Under the pieces are notes generated by a model. The model was not told the origin of the DNA and did not search any database. It saw only the letters and a program-made list of their open reading frames with translations. The translations under genes and the position numbers were made by a program. A stretch of DNA of 23,938 nt from Bacillota bacterium (lineage in GTDB: Bacteria > Bacillota > Clostridia > Oscillospirales > Acutalibacteraceae): contig JAEZFF010000001.1 in the NCBI GenBank assembly GCA_023417635.1, forward strand, positions 1-23,938, written 5' to 3'. Below are positions 1-7,096 of this stretch, one piece after another (positions within the stretch are counted from its first letter, which is position 1; each line of letters opens with the position of its first letter).

Positions 1-1
1 A

Positions 2-124
2 AATATCCTGCATATCCCAAACATCCGAAGGGCGGAAGCGGCAGCAGAAGTGCTGAAAAATATGCTTTACCTTGACTACACCCCAAGCGAGGGGAATCGA
101 ATTTTTCTTGACTGTGAACCGTAA
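2..124 (+). CDS. C-terminal fragment of an unidentified protein (5' end outside the window)
   Basis: Frame 2 is open from the window edge to a TAA at 122-124. It encodes about 40 residues ending in MLYLDYTPSEGNRIFLDCEP. The stretch has ordinary protein composition and is followed 20 nt later by a strong hairpin with a T-run on the + strand, which is what the end of a real gene looks like. I do not recognise the family. The opposite strand and the other + frames over this stretch give nothing more convincing. Confidence 0.5.
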   Translation, partial: NILHIPNIRRAEAAAEVLKNMLYLDYTPSEGNRIFLDCEP

Positions 125-144
125 GAACGGCAATGAAGAAAAGA

Positions 145-170
145 GGAGGCGCTGTAACGGCGCCTCCCAT
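145..170. terminator. Bidirectional intrinsic terminator between convergent genes
   Basis: There is a perfect 8-bp stem, GGAGGCGC (145-152) with GCGCCTCC (160-167), and a 7-nt loop. On the + strand it is followed by CATTTTTTG. On the - strand it is followed by TCTTTTCTTC, which is less pure. It lies 20 nt after the stop of the left-edge + strand gene and 24 nt after the stop of the - strand surface-protein gene, so it probably serves both. Confidence 0.75.
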
Positions 171-191
171 TTTTTGCTGCTTTTCAGCGGC

Positions 192-818
192 TTAGGCGCT
201 GACTTTGTTTCTGCGAAGCTCAATCACAGCGCCTGCAAGTGCCGCTATGCCGAGGACCGCTACGCCTGCCGCAGCATTACTGCTGTCGCCGGTTTTCGGC
301 GTTGCGTCTTTCGTATCGCTGGCTGTGGCAGTCTTGGCAGTATCTGTAGAAGCTGCTGCCGTCGGGGACGGTGCGCCCGCCGGCGCCGTGTCGGCAATTG
401 TGATGTTTACACCGCCGCCTTCACCGCTGGCATTCTTAGAAGTGGAGGAAGAGGTGGTTACCCAATAAGCACTCTTGTCGATTGGCAGATCTTTCGTTTT
501 CTGGTCTGCTGTCTGCTGGGCTTTCGGTGAGCCATTGTCGTTAAATACGACATTCAGCGGTTTGCTGCCTGTGTAGTTGAAAGAATACCAGTCTCCGGAA
601 ACTTTGGCCATCTGAACGCCAGGCCATGCTTTTCCGGTAGAGCCGCTGCCATAGTATGTGTAGCAGTAAGCCTGCTTCCAGTTCTGCGGCTTCTGGAAGT
701 ACACGGTTACGCCCTTGCTTGCTGCGTGCGCGGGTGCAGCGCTCAGCGCCACGCCAGATACGGCAACAACCGCGAGGGTAAGAAGAGATGCGAGTCCTTT
801 TCTCCACAACTTTTTCAT
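192..818 (-). CDS. Small sortase-anchored surface protein with CBM26-like starch-binding domain
   Basis: The protein has 208 aa. Residues 1-33 form a Sec signal peptide (KK, hydrophobic core, APAHAA cleavage region). Residues 37-120 resemble a family 26 starch-binding module: VYFQKPQNW, a Tyr-rich strand, AWPGVQM, then a VVFNDNG strand. A low-complexity Ala/Thr/Ser/Pro linker runs from about 121 to 172. The C-terminus is a cell-wall sorting signal: TPKTGD at 173-178, a hydrophobic segment at about 183-199, and a basic tail LRRNKVSA. No catalytic domain is present, so the protein probably displays one carbohydrate-binding domain on the peptidoglycan. Upstream is AAAGGA about 11 nt before the ATG. 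The gene sits 76 nt downstream of a class B sortase gene on the same strand, so it is a likely dedicated substrate. The binding specificity (starch or another glucan) is inferred from a weak family resemblance. Confidence 0.8.
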   Translation of the reverse strand: MKKLWRKGLASLLTLAVVAVSGVALSAAPAHAASKGVTVYFQKPQNWKQAYCYTYYGSGSTGKAWPGVQMAKVSGDWYSFNYTGSKPLNVVFNDNGSPKAQQTADQKTKDLPIDKSAYWVTTSSSTSKNASGEGGGVNITIADTAPAGAPSPTAAASTDTAKTATASDTKDATPKTGDSSNAAAGVAVLGIAALAGAVIELRRNKVSA

Positions 819-894
819 CTAAGAATCATTCCTTTCAAAACAGTAAATTTTTATAAATAACAGCTGATAGTTGAAACAGTTGCTATTTGCAAAA

Positions 895-1686
895 TCAGGA
901 AACTTTCTTGGCGACAATCGCGAACCTGCCATCTGAGGTGTAATTACTGCAGGTGGAAAGCGTGAGCAGACGGTCGCCGTATGCAGCGGTCACGCCGGTC
1001 TGGTAGAGCGATAGCTTCTTTACGTTGAAAACGAAGCTGCTGTATTCCGCCCGGGTAGCCTGACCGCTGAACTTGTAATATTTGAACACATTGTCGTTCT
1101 GCCGGTAAACTTTCGAGTTGAAAGCGGCCAGCACCTGGTATTTTCCGGTTTCATAAAGCGTGTCGAAAGAAATAGTTGGGTGGGCTTTCCAGTAGTCTTT
1201 CGAACGGTATTTCACAAGGTCTGCAAACTCTGTACCGTCTTTCATGTTGTGTCCGTACACAAGGTAGTTGGCACTTGTATGCAGGTCCGTGCCTGCATCA
1301 AAAAATGGCAGACCGCGGTTTTCTTCCTTCTTTTTGAAGTTTCGGTGAAGATAGAATTCCGGATCTTTCGGTGTGAACATAACAGGGTAGTTGATGTTAG
1401 TGCCATCAATTTTTACCCATCCGGCAATGTCGGCATTTTCTTTGCGGAGTGACTGAAACCTGGGCAAGATTTCCGGCGCTGCAGAAATTTTGGAGGCAGT
1501 CCCGGAGGAAACCTCATTTGAAATGTTGCTAACGGCAGATTTTGAAGAAAGCTGCCGCATGTCTTTCATGCTGTTTTGCGCATCTGCATAATAATGAAAA
1601 AGGTACACGCCGCAGCCTACGGCAACGGTCAGCAGAACAAACAGAATGGCTTTATGTGCCTTGCCGGAGATACCGCCTTTTTTCAT
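895..1686 (-). CDS. srtB: Class B sortase
   Basis: The protein has 263 aa and is a membrane-anchored cysteine transpeptidase that cleaves sorting signals and joins proteins to the cell wall. An N-terminal membrane anchor lies at about 12-31, followed by a Ser-rich stalk (41-70). The catalytic domain starts near residue 86 (IAGWVKIDGTNINYPV). The expected catalytic residues are visible: His146 in YGHNM, Cys246 in TLSTC, and Arg254 in SDGRF. Length and the long region between His and Cys fit class B. Characterised clostridial class B sortases such as that of C. difficile use (S/P)PxTG-type signals, which agrees with the TPKTG of the next gene. The ATG at 1686 has GGAAAGGA upstream. The gene is read from the promoter at 1747-1775. 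Confidence 0.93.
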   Translation of the reverse strand: MKKGGISGKAHKAILFVLLTVAVGCGVYLFHYYADAQNSMKDMRQLSSKSAVSNISNEVSSGTASKISAAPEILPRFQSLRKENADIAGWVKIDGTNINYPVMFTPKDPEFYLHRNFKKKEENRGLPFFDAGTDLHTSANYLVYGHNMKDGTEFADLVKYRSKDYWKAHPTISFDTLYETGKYQVLAAFNSKVYRQNDNVFKYYKFSGQATRAEYSSFVFNVKKLSLYQTGVTAAYGDRLLTLSTCSNYTSDGRFAIVAKKVS

Positions 1687-1746
1687 AGAACCGATCCTTT
1701 CCGGAACCTGCCGGATGAAGTTCGTTTTACTTTGCTTTGCAAACTC

Positions 1747-1775
1747 AATATATCATTGAATCAGCCCACAGTCAA
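1747..1775 (-). promoter_or_regulatory. Sigma-A-type promoter of the sortase/surface-protein pair
   Basis: On the - strand there is a -35 TTGACT (1775-1770), a 17-bp spacer and a -10 TATATT (1752-1747), about 55 nt before the predicted transcript reaches the srtB ribosome binding site. This is the best promoter match near these genes. The 76-nt gap between srtB and the surface-protein gene has no comparably good promoter, so the two are likely co-transcribed. Confidence 0.7.
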
Positions 1776-1790
1776 GCAAGCTGCATAAAT

Positions 1791-1812
1791 ATATTCATAT
1801 ATTATTGAATAT
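1791..1812. promoter_or_regulatory. AT-rich inverted repeat upstream of the sortase promoter
   Basis: The arms ATATTCA (1791-1797) and TGAATAT (1806-1812) are perfect, with an 8-nt AT-only spacer. They lie 16 bp upstream of the -35 box. A related TCAAT/ATTGA dyad at 1745-1759 covers the -10 box. This could be an operator or an UP-like element, but AT-rich sequence makes chance dyads common. Confidence 0.35.
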
Positions 1813-2413
1813 TGTTATGCAAAATATACTAAAAAACAACTTAATACCATTTTGTTAAGTTAGGCACAGTGCTGTTACTGTGCGCCGGCTATGCCTGTTA
1901 TCTGCAGGCTTGAAAAAATTAAGCACTTTACAAAATCAGAAAGAAAATGTGGACATTTTATTGCAGAATCAGCCCGGCTCAGCTTGGGTTTGGGAATTTG
2001 CTGCTCCACCCCAGTAGAATCAAGCAATAGGTGGCCACAATCGCACATAAAATGTTGAAAAAGGGATTCTAAATAACATGGTAAGAAGTTTTCATTATGG
2101 GCTATTTTTCCCCCCTCTTAGGGTGGCGCACTTCATTTTACAATCTATCACAGCAAAAGGGTCCCCGCGATACAAAGGGAAACGCCCGGAAGTACATTGA
2201 ACAGCAAGCCGTAGAAGAAGCGATGGCCTCACCGGCACAGGACCGGACATCCTGTTTCGCACATACTTTCGGGTACTGGGGATTTATATGAATTGTTGTA
2301 ATTTTGTCATACAGCCGAAAAAGAGTAAAAAATAACCCGCACTGGATACCGGAAAAATCCAGCAGCCATGCAGGTTTGTGCTTGGTGGAGTGATACCATA
2401 AAAATGCAAAGGG
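1813..2413. other. Intergenic stretch without a recognisable gene
   Basis: About 600 bp with no convincing coding region on either strand. The short open frames here (2097-2291 on + and 2138-2425 on -) lack ribosome binding sites and familiar motifs. A perfect 7-bp hairpin is at 1864-1883 (GCACAGT, loop GCTGTT, ACTGTGC), without a clear T-run. The right end adjoins an IS relic, so this may be decayed mobile DNA or an untranslated region. Confidence 0.5.
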
Positions 2414-2634
2414 TAAACACACCAAATATGATAGAATGAAAGAAAAACAGGATGGTGTGTTATGCGAAAATACGACAAAGAATTCAAGTCAAAAGCATCG
2501 TGTTCCGGTACATCATGACTGATTACAACCGTATTCGAATCTATACCGGCGCAATCCAGTTGGACTACCGCCTTCTATGTATCCGTCAGGCCGCAAGAGG
2601 TCTAGCCGCCTAATCAGAAAATTTGGGGTGTTCA
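2414..2634 (+). mobile_element. Internally deleted IS3-family relic (MITE-like, 221 bp)
   Basis: The left end TAAACACACCAAATAT (2414-2429) matches the reverse complement of the right end (2619-2634, TGAACACCCCAAATTT) at 13 of 16 positions. The ends follow the TG...CA pattern of IS3 elements, except for A at the second left base. Inside, after an AGGA site, an ATG at 2462 begins MRKYDKEFK, like the start of an IS3 OrfA. It then runs, one frame away, into YIMTDYNRIRIYT...LDYR, which resembles the YNxxRI...YR end of an OrfB transposase. So the two termini seem joined by a large internal deletion plus a frameshift. No target-site duplication is evident. The family assignment is by pattern only. 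Confidence 0.5.
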
Positions 2635-2754
2635 TACTCTGCACGAGCCTTGACTTCTCCACTTTTGCTTTTATCTTCAGCCATAAAGGTTGAAAAATCT
2701 TTTTGCTGCCATCTGCTGTTTTTCCCGTGGCCAAGCGATGGTTTTAGGCACGGT

Positions 2755-4467
2755 TTACTGAGCATTCGGTTCCTTCCGGGTTTTAAATCTGCCAAGTGTC
2801 TCCTGAAGCAGATTTGCCTGAGATGCAAGTTCCTCACTGGAGGCCGCACCCTCTTCGGCAGTAGCGGAATTTGTCTGAACAACCGCCGATACCTCATCGA
2901 TGCCTTGCGTTATATCATTGAGCGAAGACGCCTGCAGTTCGGATACCCGCTTAACCTGTTTGATGTCATCGTCAATCATGCGGATTTTCTGGGTAACATC
3001 CGCAAGCGATTGTGCCGTATGATTCGCGATTTTCGAACCTTCCTGCACCTTGTAAATAGAATTTTTAATTAGATCTGTCGTTTTTTTGGCCGCGTCTGCC
3101 GATTTTCCTGCTAAATTTCGCACTTCATCCGCAACGACTGCAAAACCCTTCCCCGCTTCTCCAGCCCGCGCTGCTTCGACAGCAGCATTTAAAGCAAGAA
3201 TGTTTGTTTGAAAAGCGATGTTGTTAATCACTTTGATAATTTCACCAATCTGGCTGGACGACTTGTCGATTTCGCTCATCGCCGACAGCATTTGGCTCAT
3301 GCTGTCATTACTGTCCTTTACTTTCCGCGTAGCGCTGCTGATTGACTCAGCCATTCGATTGATATGACCGGAATTTTCCGTTATCTTCTTGGAGACATCC
3401 GTAACCTTTGCGGAAAGCTGTTCGACAGAACCTGCCTGTTCCGCCGCGCCCTGTGCAAGCTGCTGAGCGCCGTCTGAAACCTGCTTCGCACCAGTGTCGA
3501 CCTGCTCGGAAAACATCTTAATCGATGCGAACGCATCCCCAAAACTGTCGGCAATTGTATTGACCGCCTCCGGGATTGGTGCAAAATCGCCCTGATACTC
3601 GGTCATTTTTTCTACAGTCATATCTCCGGCAGACATTTTTGAAAGAGTGACTGTGATATCCCGGATCAGATTTTTGAAAATCTCAAATGCATTTTTTAAT
3701 GCGTGGAACAAAACGCCAATCTCATTATTGGAATCATACTCCGCGATGCTGCTTATATAGCCGTCTGAAAACTTCTTTGCGGTTAAAGAAAGTTCTTTGA
3801 GCGGCCTGCTGATGTCATGCGAGATTTTGATTCCCATAATGATGGACACGACAATCCCTGCAGCCGAAATTAAGATTAAAATGACAAACGAAAAAAGCGC
3901 CATTTTGCTGTTTGAGGCATTGACGACGGCAGTGTCGTCCACACGGTATTTCATGAAGGCATCATAATTGTTTTTGACCTGGTTTATTACGGGCTGTAAA
4001 GTCTGCAGCGTCTGGTTGGCCTGAGTTATGTTGCCTTCCTTTACAAACTTATAAAACTGATTCAGCTGAGTTTCAAACGACGTATTATATGCCTTGCGGG
4101 CATTGATAAATTTCTCTCTCCATGCGGCTCCATGAATTGTCAGCAAGAAATTGTCGTCGTTTGTTTGAAATACTTTTTCGGCCTGTTCGGCGGCTTCTTC
4201 ATCGGCTGCTACAATTTTATCGTTTTTATAATTTATCATGGCATCTCTGGACACCGATTGCATGGTGGACATGTTTAAAAGGACACTGTAGCCAACCGGT
4301 AACGATACCATTCGCCTTTCGTACATATCCTTCATAGCACTCCGCATCTGGGCCAAACTGCAAATTCCCATTACCGCCACAACTGCCGTTATAAAAGACG
4401 CCAGCAGGAATCCGGCAATTAATTTCGTCGAGATTTTTGTATCCTTCAGTTTTTGTAATTTTTTCAA
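2755..4467 (-). CDS. Methyl-accepting chemotaxis protein (4HB sensor, HAMP, signalling domain)
   Basis: A transmembrane chemoreceptor that controls the CheA kinase in response to a ligand. In the order seen there is TM1 at about 15-38, a helical extracellular sensor of about 150 residues of the four-helix-bundle type, TM2 at about 189-213, HAMP at about 213-265, and the long cytoplasmic coiled coil. The conserved hairpin tip is at about 410-450 (FQTNILALNAAVEAARAGE, then GKGFAVVADEVRNLA). Start choice: the longer frame begins with GTG at 4474-4476, but that codon overlaps the AAGGAG site (4476-4481). The in-frame TTG at 4465-4467 lies 8 nt after it and is the better start (570 aa). The gene lies 157 nt downstream of citXG on the same strand, which suggests, without proving, a role in taxis to citrate-like acids. 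The ligand is unknown. Confidence 0.92.
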   Translation of the reverse strand: MKKLQKLKDTKISTKLIAGFLLASFITAVVAVMGICSLAQMRSAMKDMYERRMVSLPVGYSVLLNMSTMQSVSRDAMINYKNDKIVAADEEAAEQAEKVFQTNDDNFLLTIHGAAWREKFINARKAYNTSFETQLNQFYKFVKEGNITQANQTLQTLQPVINQVKNNYDAFMKYRVDDTAVVNASNSKMALFSFVILILISAAGIVVSIIMGIKISHDISRPLKELSLTAKKFSDGYISSIAEYDSNNEIGVLFHALKNAFEIFKNLIRDITVTLSKMSAGDMTVEKMTEYQGDFAPIPEAVNTIADSFGDAFASIKMFSEQVDTGAKQVSDGAQQLAQGAAEQAGSVEQLSAKVTDVSKKITENSGHINRMAESISSATRKVKDSNDSMSQMLSAMSEIDKSSSQIGEIIKVINNIAFQTNILALNAAVEAARAGEAGKGFAVVADEVRNLAGKSADAAKKTTDLIKNSIYKVQEGSKIANHTAQSLADVTQKIRMIDDDIKQVKRVSELQASSLNDITQGIDEVSAVVQTNSATAEEGAASSEELASQANLLQETLGRFKTRKEPNAQ

Positions 4468-4529
4468 TGAAAACACTCCTTATGTTATAATGCCTAAAAT
4501 TCATTTTATGCGGATTTTCGGTGCGGCTG

Positions 4530-4608
4530 AAGCGGGCTGCAAAAGCAGTCTTTGAAAGCCGCCCGCTTGTTTTTGGGCCACACACACCTAAAACAAAAGG
4601 GCGGCTTT
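4530..4608. promoter_or_regulatory. Overlapping, mutually exclusive hairpins between citXG and the MCP gene
   Basis: Two perfect inverted repeats share a middle segment. AAAGCCGCCC (4555-4564) pairs with GGGCGGCTTT (4599-4608), and AAGCGGGC (4530-4537) pairs with GCCCGCTT (4561-4568). Bases 4561-4564 are needed by both, so only one can form. The outer one has TTTTT at its + strand end, while the - strand end has only TTTC. It could be a weak terminator of the citrate operon or an attenuator in the MCP leader. Confidence 0.4.
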
Positions 4609-4624
4609 TTAACGAAAAGTACCG

Positions 4625-5998
4625 TCAGGGAAAAAGAAAATACAGCATGAATGTGATTGCCAGCAGGTCCGCACAGCCGCCTGGACTGATATTCTGCCGA
4701 ATGAATTTTTTATCCATTTTTCCGGCGGCCCGAATCAGTTCGTCGGGGGCTGAAACCGTCCGCAGCAGCTCTTTGGTTTCTTTTTGAATGGCTGTCAGCA
4801 TTTCCATACTGGACCGCGCGATGATATTCGTGTCATCCACATTGGCAATCAAGTGTAAGAGCGTAACAACGCCGGCATCGTTGCAGGAAACCCCCTGTGA
4901 CGTTAACGCACGCAGAACAGGGAGCGCAATGTTTTTCACATGGGGAAACCCCCTGGAGGCTTCCCCCCGGACTCCGGATAAACCGTACTGCACATATGCC
5001 TGTTCGCCATGTGTCCGCATTGAATCCGATGATTTCCCGGTGAGTTCGCCCACCGTACCCGCTGTCATTTTGGAGCAGAGCTCCAACAGGGCATCCAGCT
5101 TTTCCGGTTGCCCGCTGCCATGCAGCCTGCCTGCCGCCGCACAAATAACGCCCAACGAAAAGATAAGGCCCTTGTGTGTATTGACGCCTCCGGTCGCCTC
5201 ATACATAACATCTTCCGCCCGCTGCCCAATGGAACGGCATGACTGAAAAAGCTGTGCCGACGTGCCGGCAAACGTCAGACCCTTCCGAACAAAATCGCGG
5301 AAACAGGGCGTAAGTGCGGAAGCGCTGTCAAGAAAGGTAAAAAAGTCCATGTCATGGTGCGCGCCGCTGTTCGCGCGGTCAACCAGCCCCGGCTTCGGCG
5401 TCGTCGCTACTTCGTAAAGCAGTGCGCGGGTTGCCGTCTGTGCAATTCTGTCCGCAAATCGGCCCTCAAAATAATTCTGAATGATCTCCACTGTTTTTCT
5501 CGCAACTTCGTCTGCGGAATGTGCGCGGCTGCGCGCGCAGACCACTGCGGGCGAATTGCAGATCAGGCATTTTCTGCTTTCCAGCCCAATATCCCGTCTT
5601 GAGATTTTCATTCCGTCAGTTCGAATCACGTCAATGTCAAACAGCCGCCCAAGCGGGCAGCTTTCTTCAACGGCAACCATTTGTTTCTTGACTTGCTCCG
5701 CGTCAGCATTTACCGAGTAATACTCTGTATATCCGGTTTTTCCAATCGTCTCCTTATGAACGACGACCGAAGCCCCGGCACGCTCCATTTGCTGGGATAT
5801 CAGGCGTTTTCCCTCCTGGAACGCTTGCTCCGCAAGAGGAAACGCCTTGCGGGACCCCGCAATGTTGAGCGTAAAACAGATCAGCGGTTTCCCGAATTCC
5901 GCCAATAAACACTGCTGCAGGCGCACACGCTCTTCCCGGGCGTCCAACACTTCAGGGAGTGTTGCTTCGCTGCTTTCAATCTTTTCAGCACATATCAT
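4625..5998 (-). CDS. citXG: CitX-CitG fusion: prosthetic-group synthesis and transfer for citrate lyase
   Basis: A bifunctional maturation enzyme of 457 aa. The CitG half makes 2'-(5''-triphosphoribosyl)-3'-dephospho-CoA from ATP and dephospho-CoA. The CitX half transfers it to the serine of apo-CitD. The N-terminal CitX part (about 1-160) has the nucleotidyltransferase-like GRLFDIDV at 117-124 and the Cys-containing RKCLICNSPAVVC near 142-154. The C-terminal CitG part (about 170-457) has TTPKPGLVDR at 199-208, GAHHDMDF at 212-219 and GGVNTHKG at 260-267. Start: an upstream ATG at 6085 would add 29 residues with no CitX character inside citC. The ATG at 5998 overlaps the citC end by 14 nt and begins MICAEKIESS, so it is preferred. 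The same fusion order is known from citrate lyase clusters such as that of Haemophilus. It is the only copy in the window for two CitD proteins. Confidence 0.93.
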   Translation of the reverse strand: MICAEKIESSEATLPEVLDAREERVRLQQCLLAEFGKPLICFTLNIAGSRKAFPLAEQAFQEGKRLISQQMERAGASVVVHKETIGKTGYTEYYSVNADAEQVKKQMVAVEESCPLGRLFDIDVIRTDGMKISRRDIGLESRKCLICNSPAVVCARSRAHSADEVARKTVEIIQNYFEGRFADRIAQTATRALLYEVATTPKPGLVDRANSGAHHDMDFFTFLDSASALTPCFRDFVRKGLTFAGTSAQLFQSCRSIGQRAEDVMYEATGGVNTHKGLIFSLGVICAAAGRLHGSGQPEKLDALLELCSKMTAGTVGELTGKSSDSMRTHGEQAYVQYGLSGVRGEASRGFPHVKNIALPVLRALTSQGVSCNDAGVVTLLHLIANVDDTNIIARSSMEMLTAIQKETKELLRTVSAPDELIRAAGKMDKKFIRQNISPGGCADLLAITFMLYFLFP

Positions 5999-6980
5999 GA
6001 AGGTCCAGCCTTTCCAGATAGTCATAAGTGACCGGTGGCACCAGCCCCCGGATTTCTTCCAGCTTTCCCTGTGCAAGCAGGGCACGTACGCGGGAAGCGC
6101 TGACCGCAGCGCCGTCCTTTTTCAGGCGCGGCACAACCACCACATTAATCCCCTGTGACGGCAGATAGCTCTCCATGGTCCGGTTATAACTATCCGTTAC
6201 CGGGCTGAATGGCTCCGTTCCTACAAACCGCTGTGTAATGTTCAGGGGCTTGGCGAACTGCTGTGCAAATATCGCGAGGTCAAGCGCGCCGTTAATCTCA
6301 CCCACACGGGTTTTGTCCTTGATAAAATAGCTTGGGAAGGTCGCATAGGAAATCAGGTAGTCACCCGTAGGATGAACGACAACATTGTGAAGATGCGCCA
6401 CGGCCCGTTTTGCAAGCTCCAGCCGCACATCCGCCGGAAACATGCTGCGGTCTTCCGACAAGATAAACAAATGGAGAAGGTCGCAGGAATGCGCCGCCGC
6501 TTCAACCAAATAAAGGTGTCCGTTGGTAAACGGATTACAGTTGGCAACAATGCACCCGATAGCGCCCTGTTTTGTCGGACATTCCAGCCCCTCTACAAAC
6601 GTTTGGACGCCGTGCCGGATATTCTCCATCAGCAGCACGTCCTGTGTAGCCGCCACCGGATAAAATCCCAGGCCGCCGAAGAGTGCGCTGTTTTTTGGCT
6701 TTGTGAACAGGAACAGGTGCGAAAAGCCTTCCTGCACGGCATTTTTGACCAGTTCCGTAACAATCTTGGCAGCATACCCTCTGCCGCGGTCTTCCGCAGA
6801 TACGCCGATACATTTGAGCACATTTCCCTGCCTGGAACCCGTGGCGTGAATTTCTTCGTTTTCTATCAGGTTGACCGTAAATTCGACGCCGTCGTCATAA
6901 TCCAGAGCAAGGCTGTGCAAAAAAGCCTTTGTCTGATTCAGCATTCTGCCTGAAGCCGGTTTACCGTATACAAACGCCAT
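5985..6980 (-). CDS. citC: [Citrate (pro-3S)-lyase] ligase
   Basis: The protein has 331 aa, typical for the family. It uses ATP and acetate to acetylate the thiol of the prosthetic group on holo-CitD and so activates citrate lyase. The N-terminal half looks like a GNAT acetyltransferase fold (RGRGYA acyl-CoA loop at 65-70, then FGGLGFYPVA). The C-terminal half is a cytidylyltransferase-like nucleotide-binding domain with the signature NCNPFTNGH at 147-155 and a later YLPSQGINVVVVPR segment. The ATG at 6980 has a strong AGGAGGG 6-7 nt upstream. It follows citF1 by 116 nt with a hairpin in between, and overlaps citXG. It must serve both CitD1 and CitD2 unless another copy exists outside the window. 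Confidence 0.94.
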   Translation of the reverse strand: MAFVYGKPASGRMLNQTKAFLHSLALDYDDGVEFTVNLIENEEIHATGSRQGNVLKCIGVSAEDRGRGYAAKIVTELVKNAVQEGFSHLFLFTKPKNSALFGGLGFYPVAATQDVLLMENIRHGVQTFVEGLECPTKQGAIGCIVANCNPFTNGHLYLVEAAAHSCDLLHLFILSEDRSMFPADVRLELAKRAVAHLHNVVVHPTGDYLISYATFPSYFIKDKTRVGEINGALDLAIFAQQFAKPLNITQRFVGTEPFSPVTDSYNRTMESYLPSQGINVVVVPRLKKDGAAVSASRVRALLAQGKLEEIRGLVPPVTYDYLERLDLHDMC

Positions 6981-6999
6981 TCCGCACCCTCCTAAAAAT

Positions 7000-7021
7000 C
7001 GGCAGAGGATATCCTCTGCCG
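7000..7021. terminator. Perfect hairpin between citF1 and citC (attenuator or processing site)
   Basis: A 22-nt perfect palindrome: CGGCAGAGG and CCTCTGCCG as a 9-bp stem around ATAT. On the - strand it is followed directly by ATTTTT and then the AGGAGGG of citC. On the + strand it is followed by TTCTTTTTT. It is a possible partial terminator that lowers citC-citXG expression relative to citDEF1, or an RNA-stability/processing stem. It lies too far inside the operon to be a simple end. Confidence 0.55.
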
Positions 7022-7096
7022 TTCTTTTTTCCGTATAGCTGTGAAGTCTCTGGTCCTTTTAAGCAAAGCCCTGTCAGACTGCGGGAAAGGAGAAAA

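Noticed and set aside
72..530. 152-aa + strand frame at the left edge
   Set aside because: It crosses the terminator hairpin at 145-170 and runs antisense to the surface-protein gene. Its Cys/Arg-rich sequence does not look like a protein.
2097..2425. Short open frames on both strands in the gap before the IS relic
   Set aside because: No ribosome binding sites, no recognisable family, and the two overlap each other antisense.
5999..6085. Upstream extension of citXG to the ATG at 6085
   Set aside because: The extra 29 residues have no CitX similarity and lie inside citC in another frame. The ATG at 5998 makes a normal short overlap.
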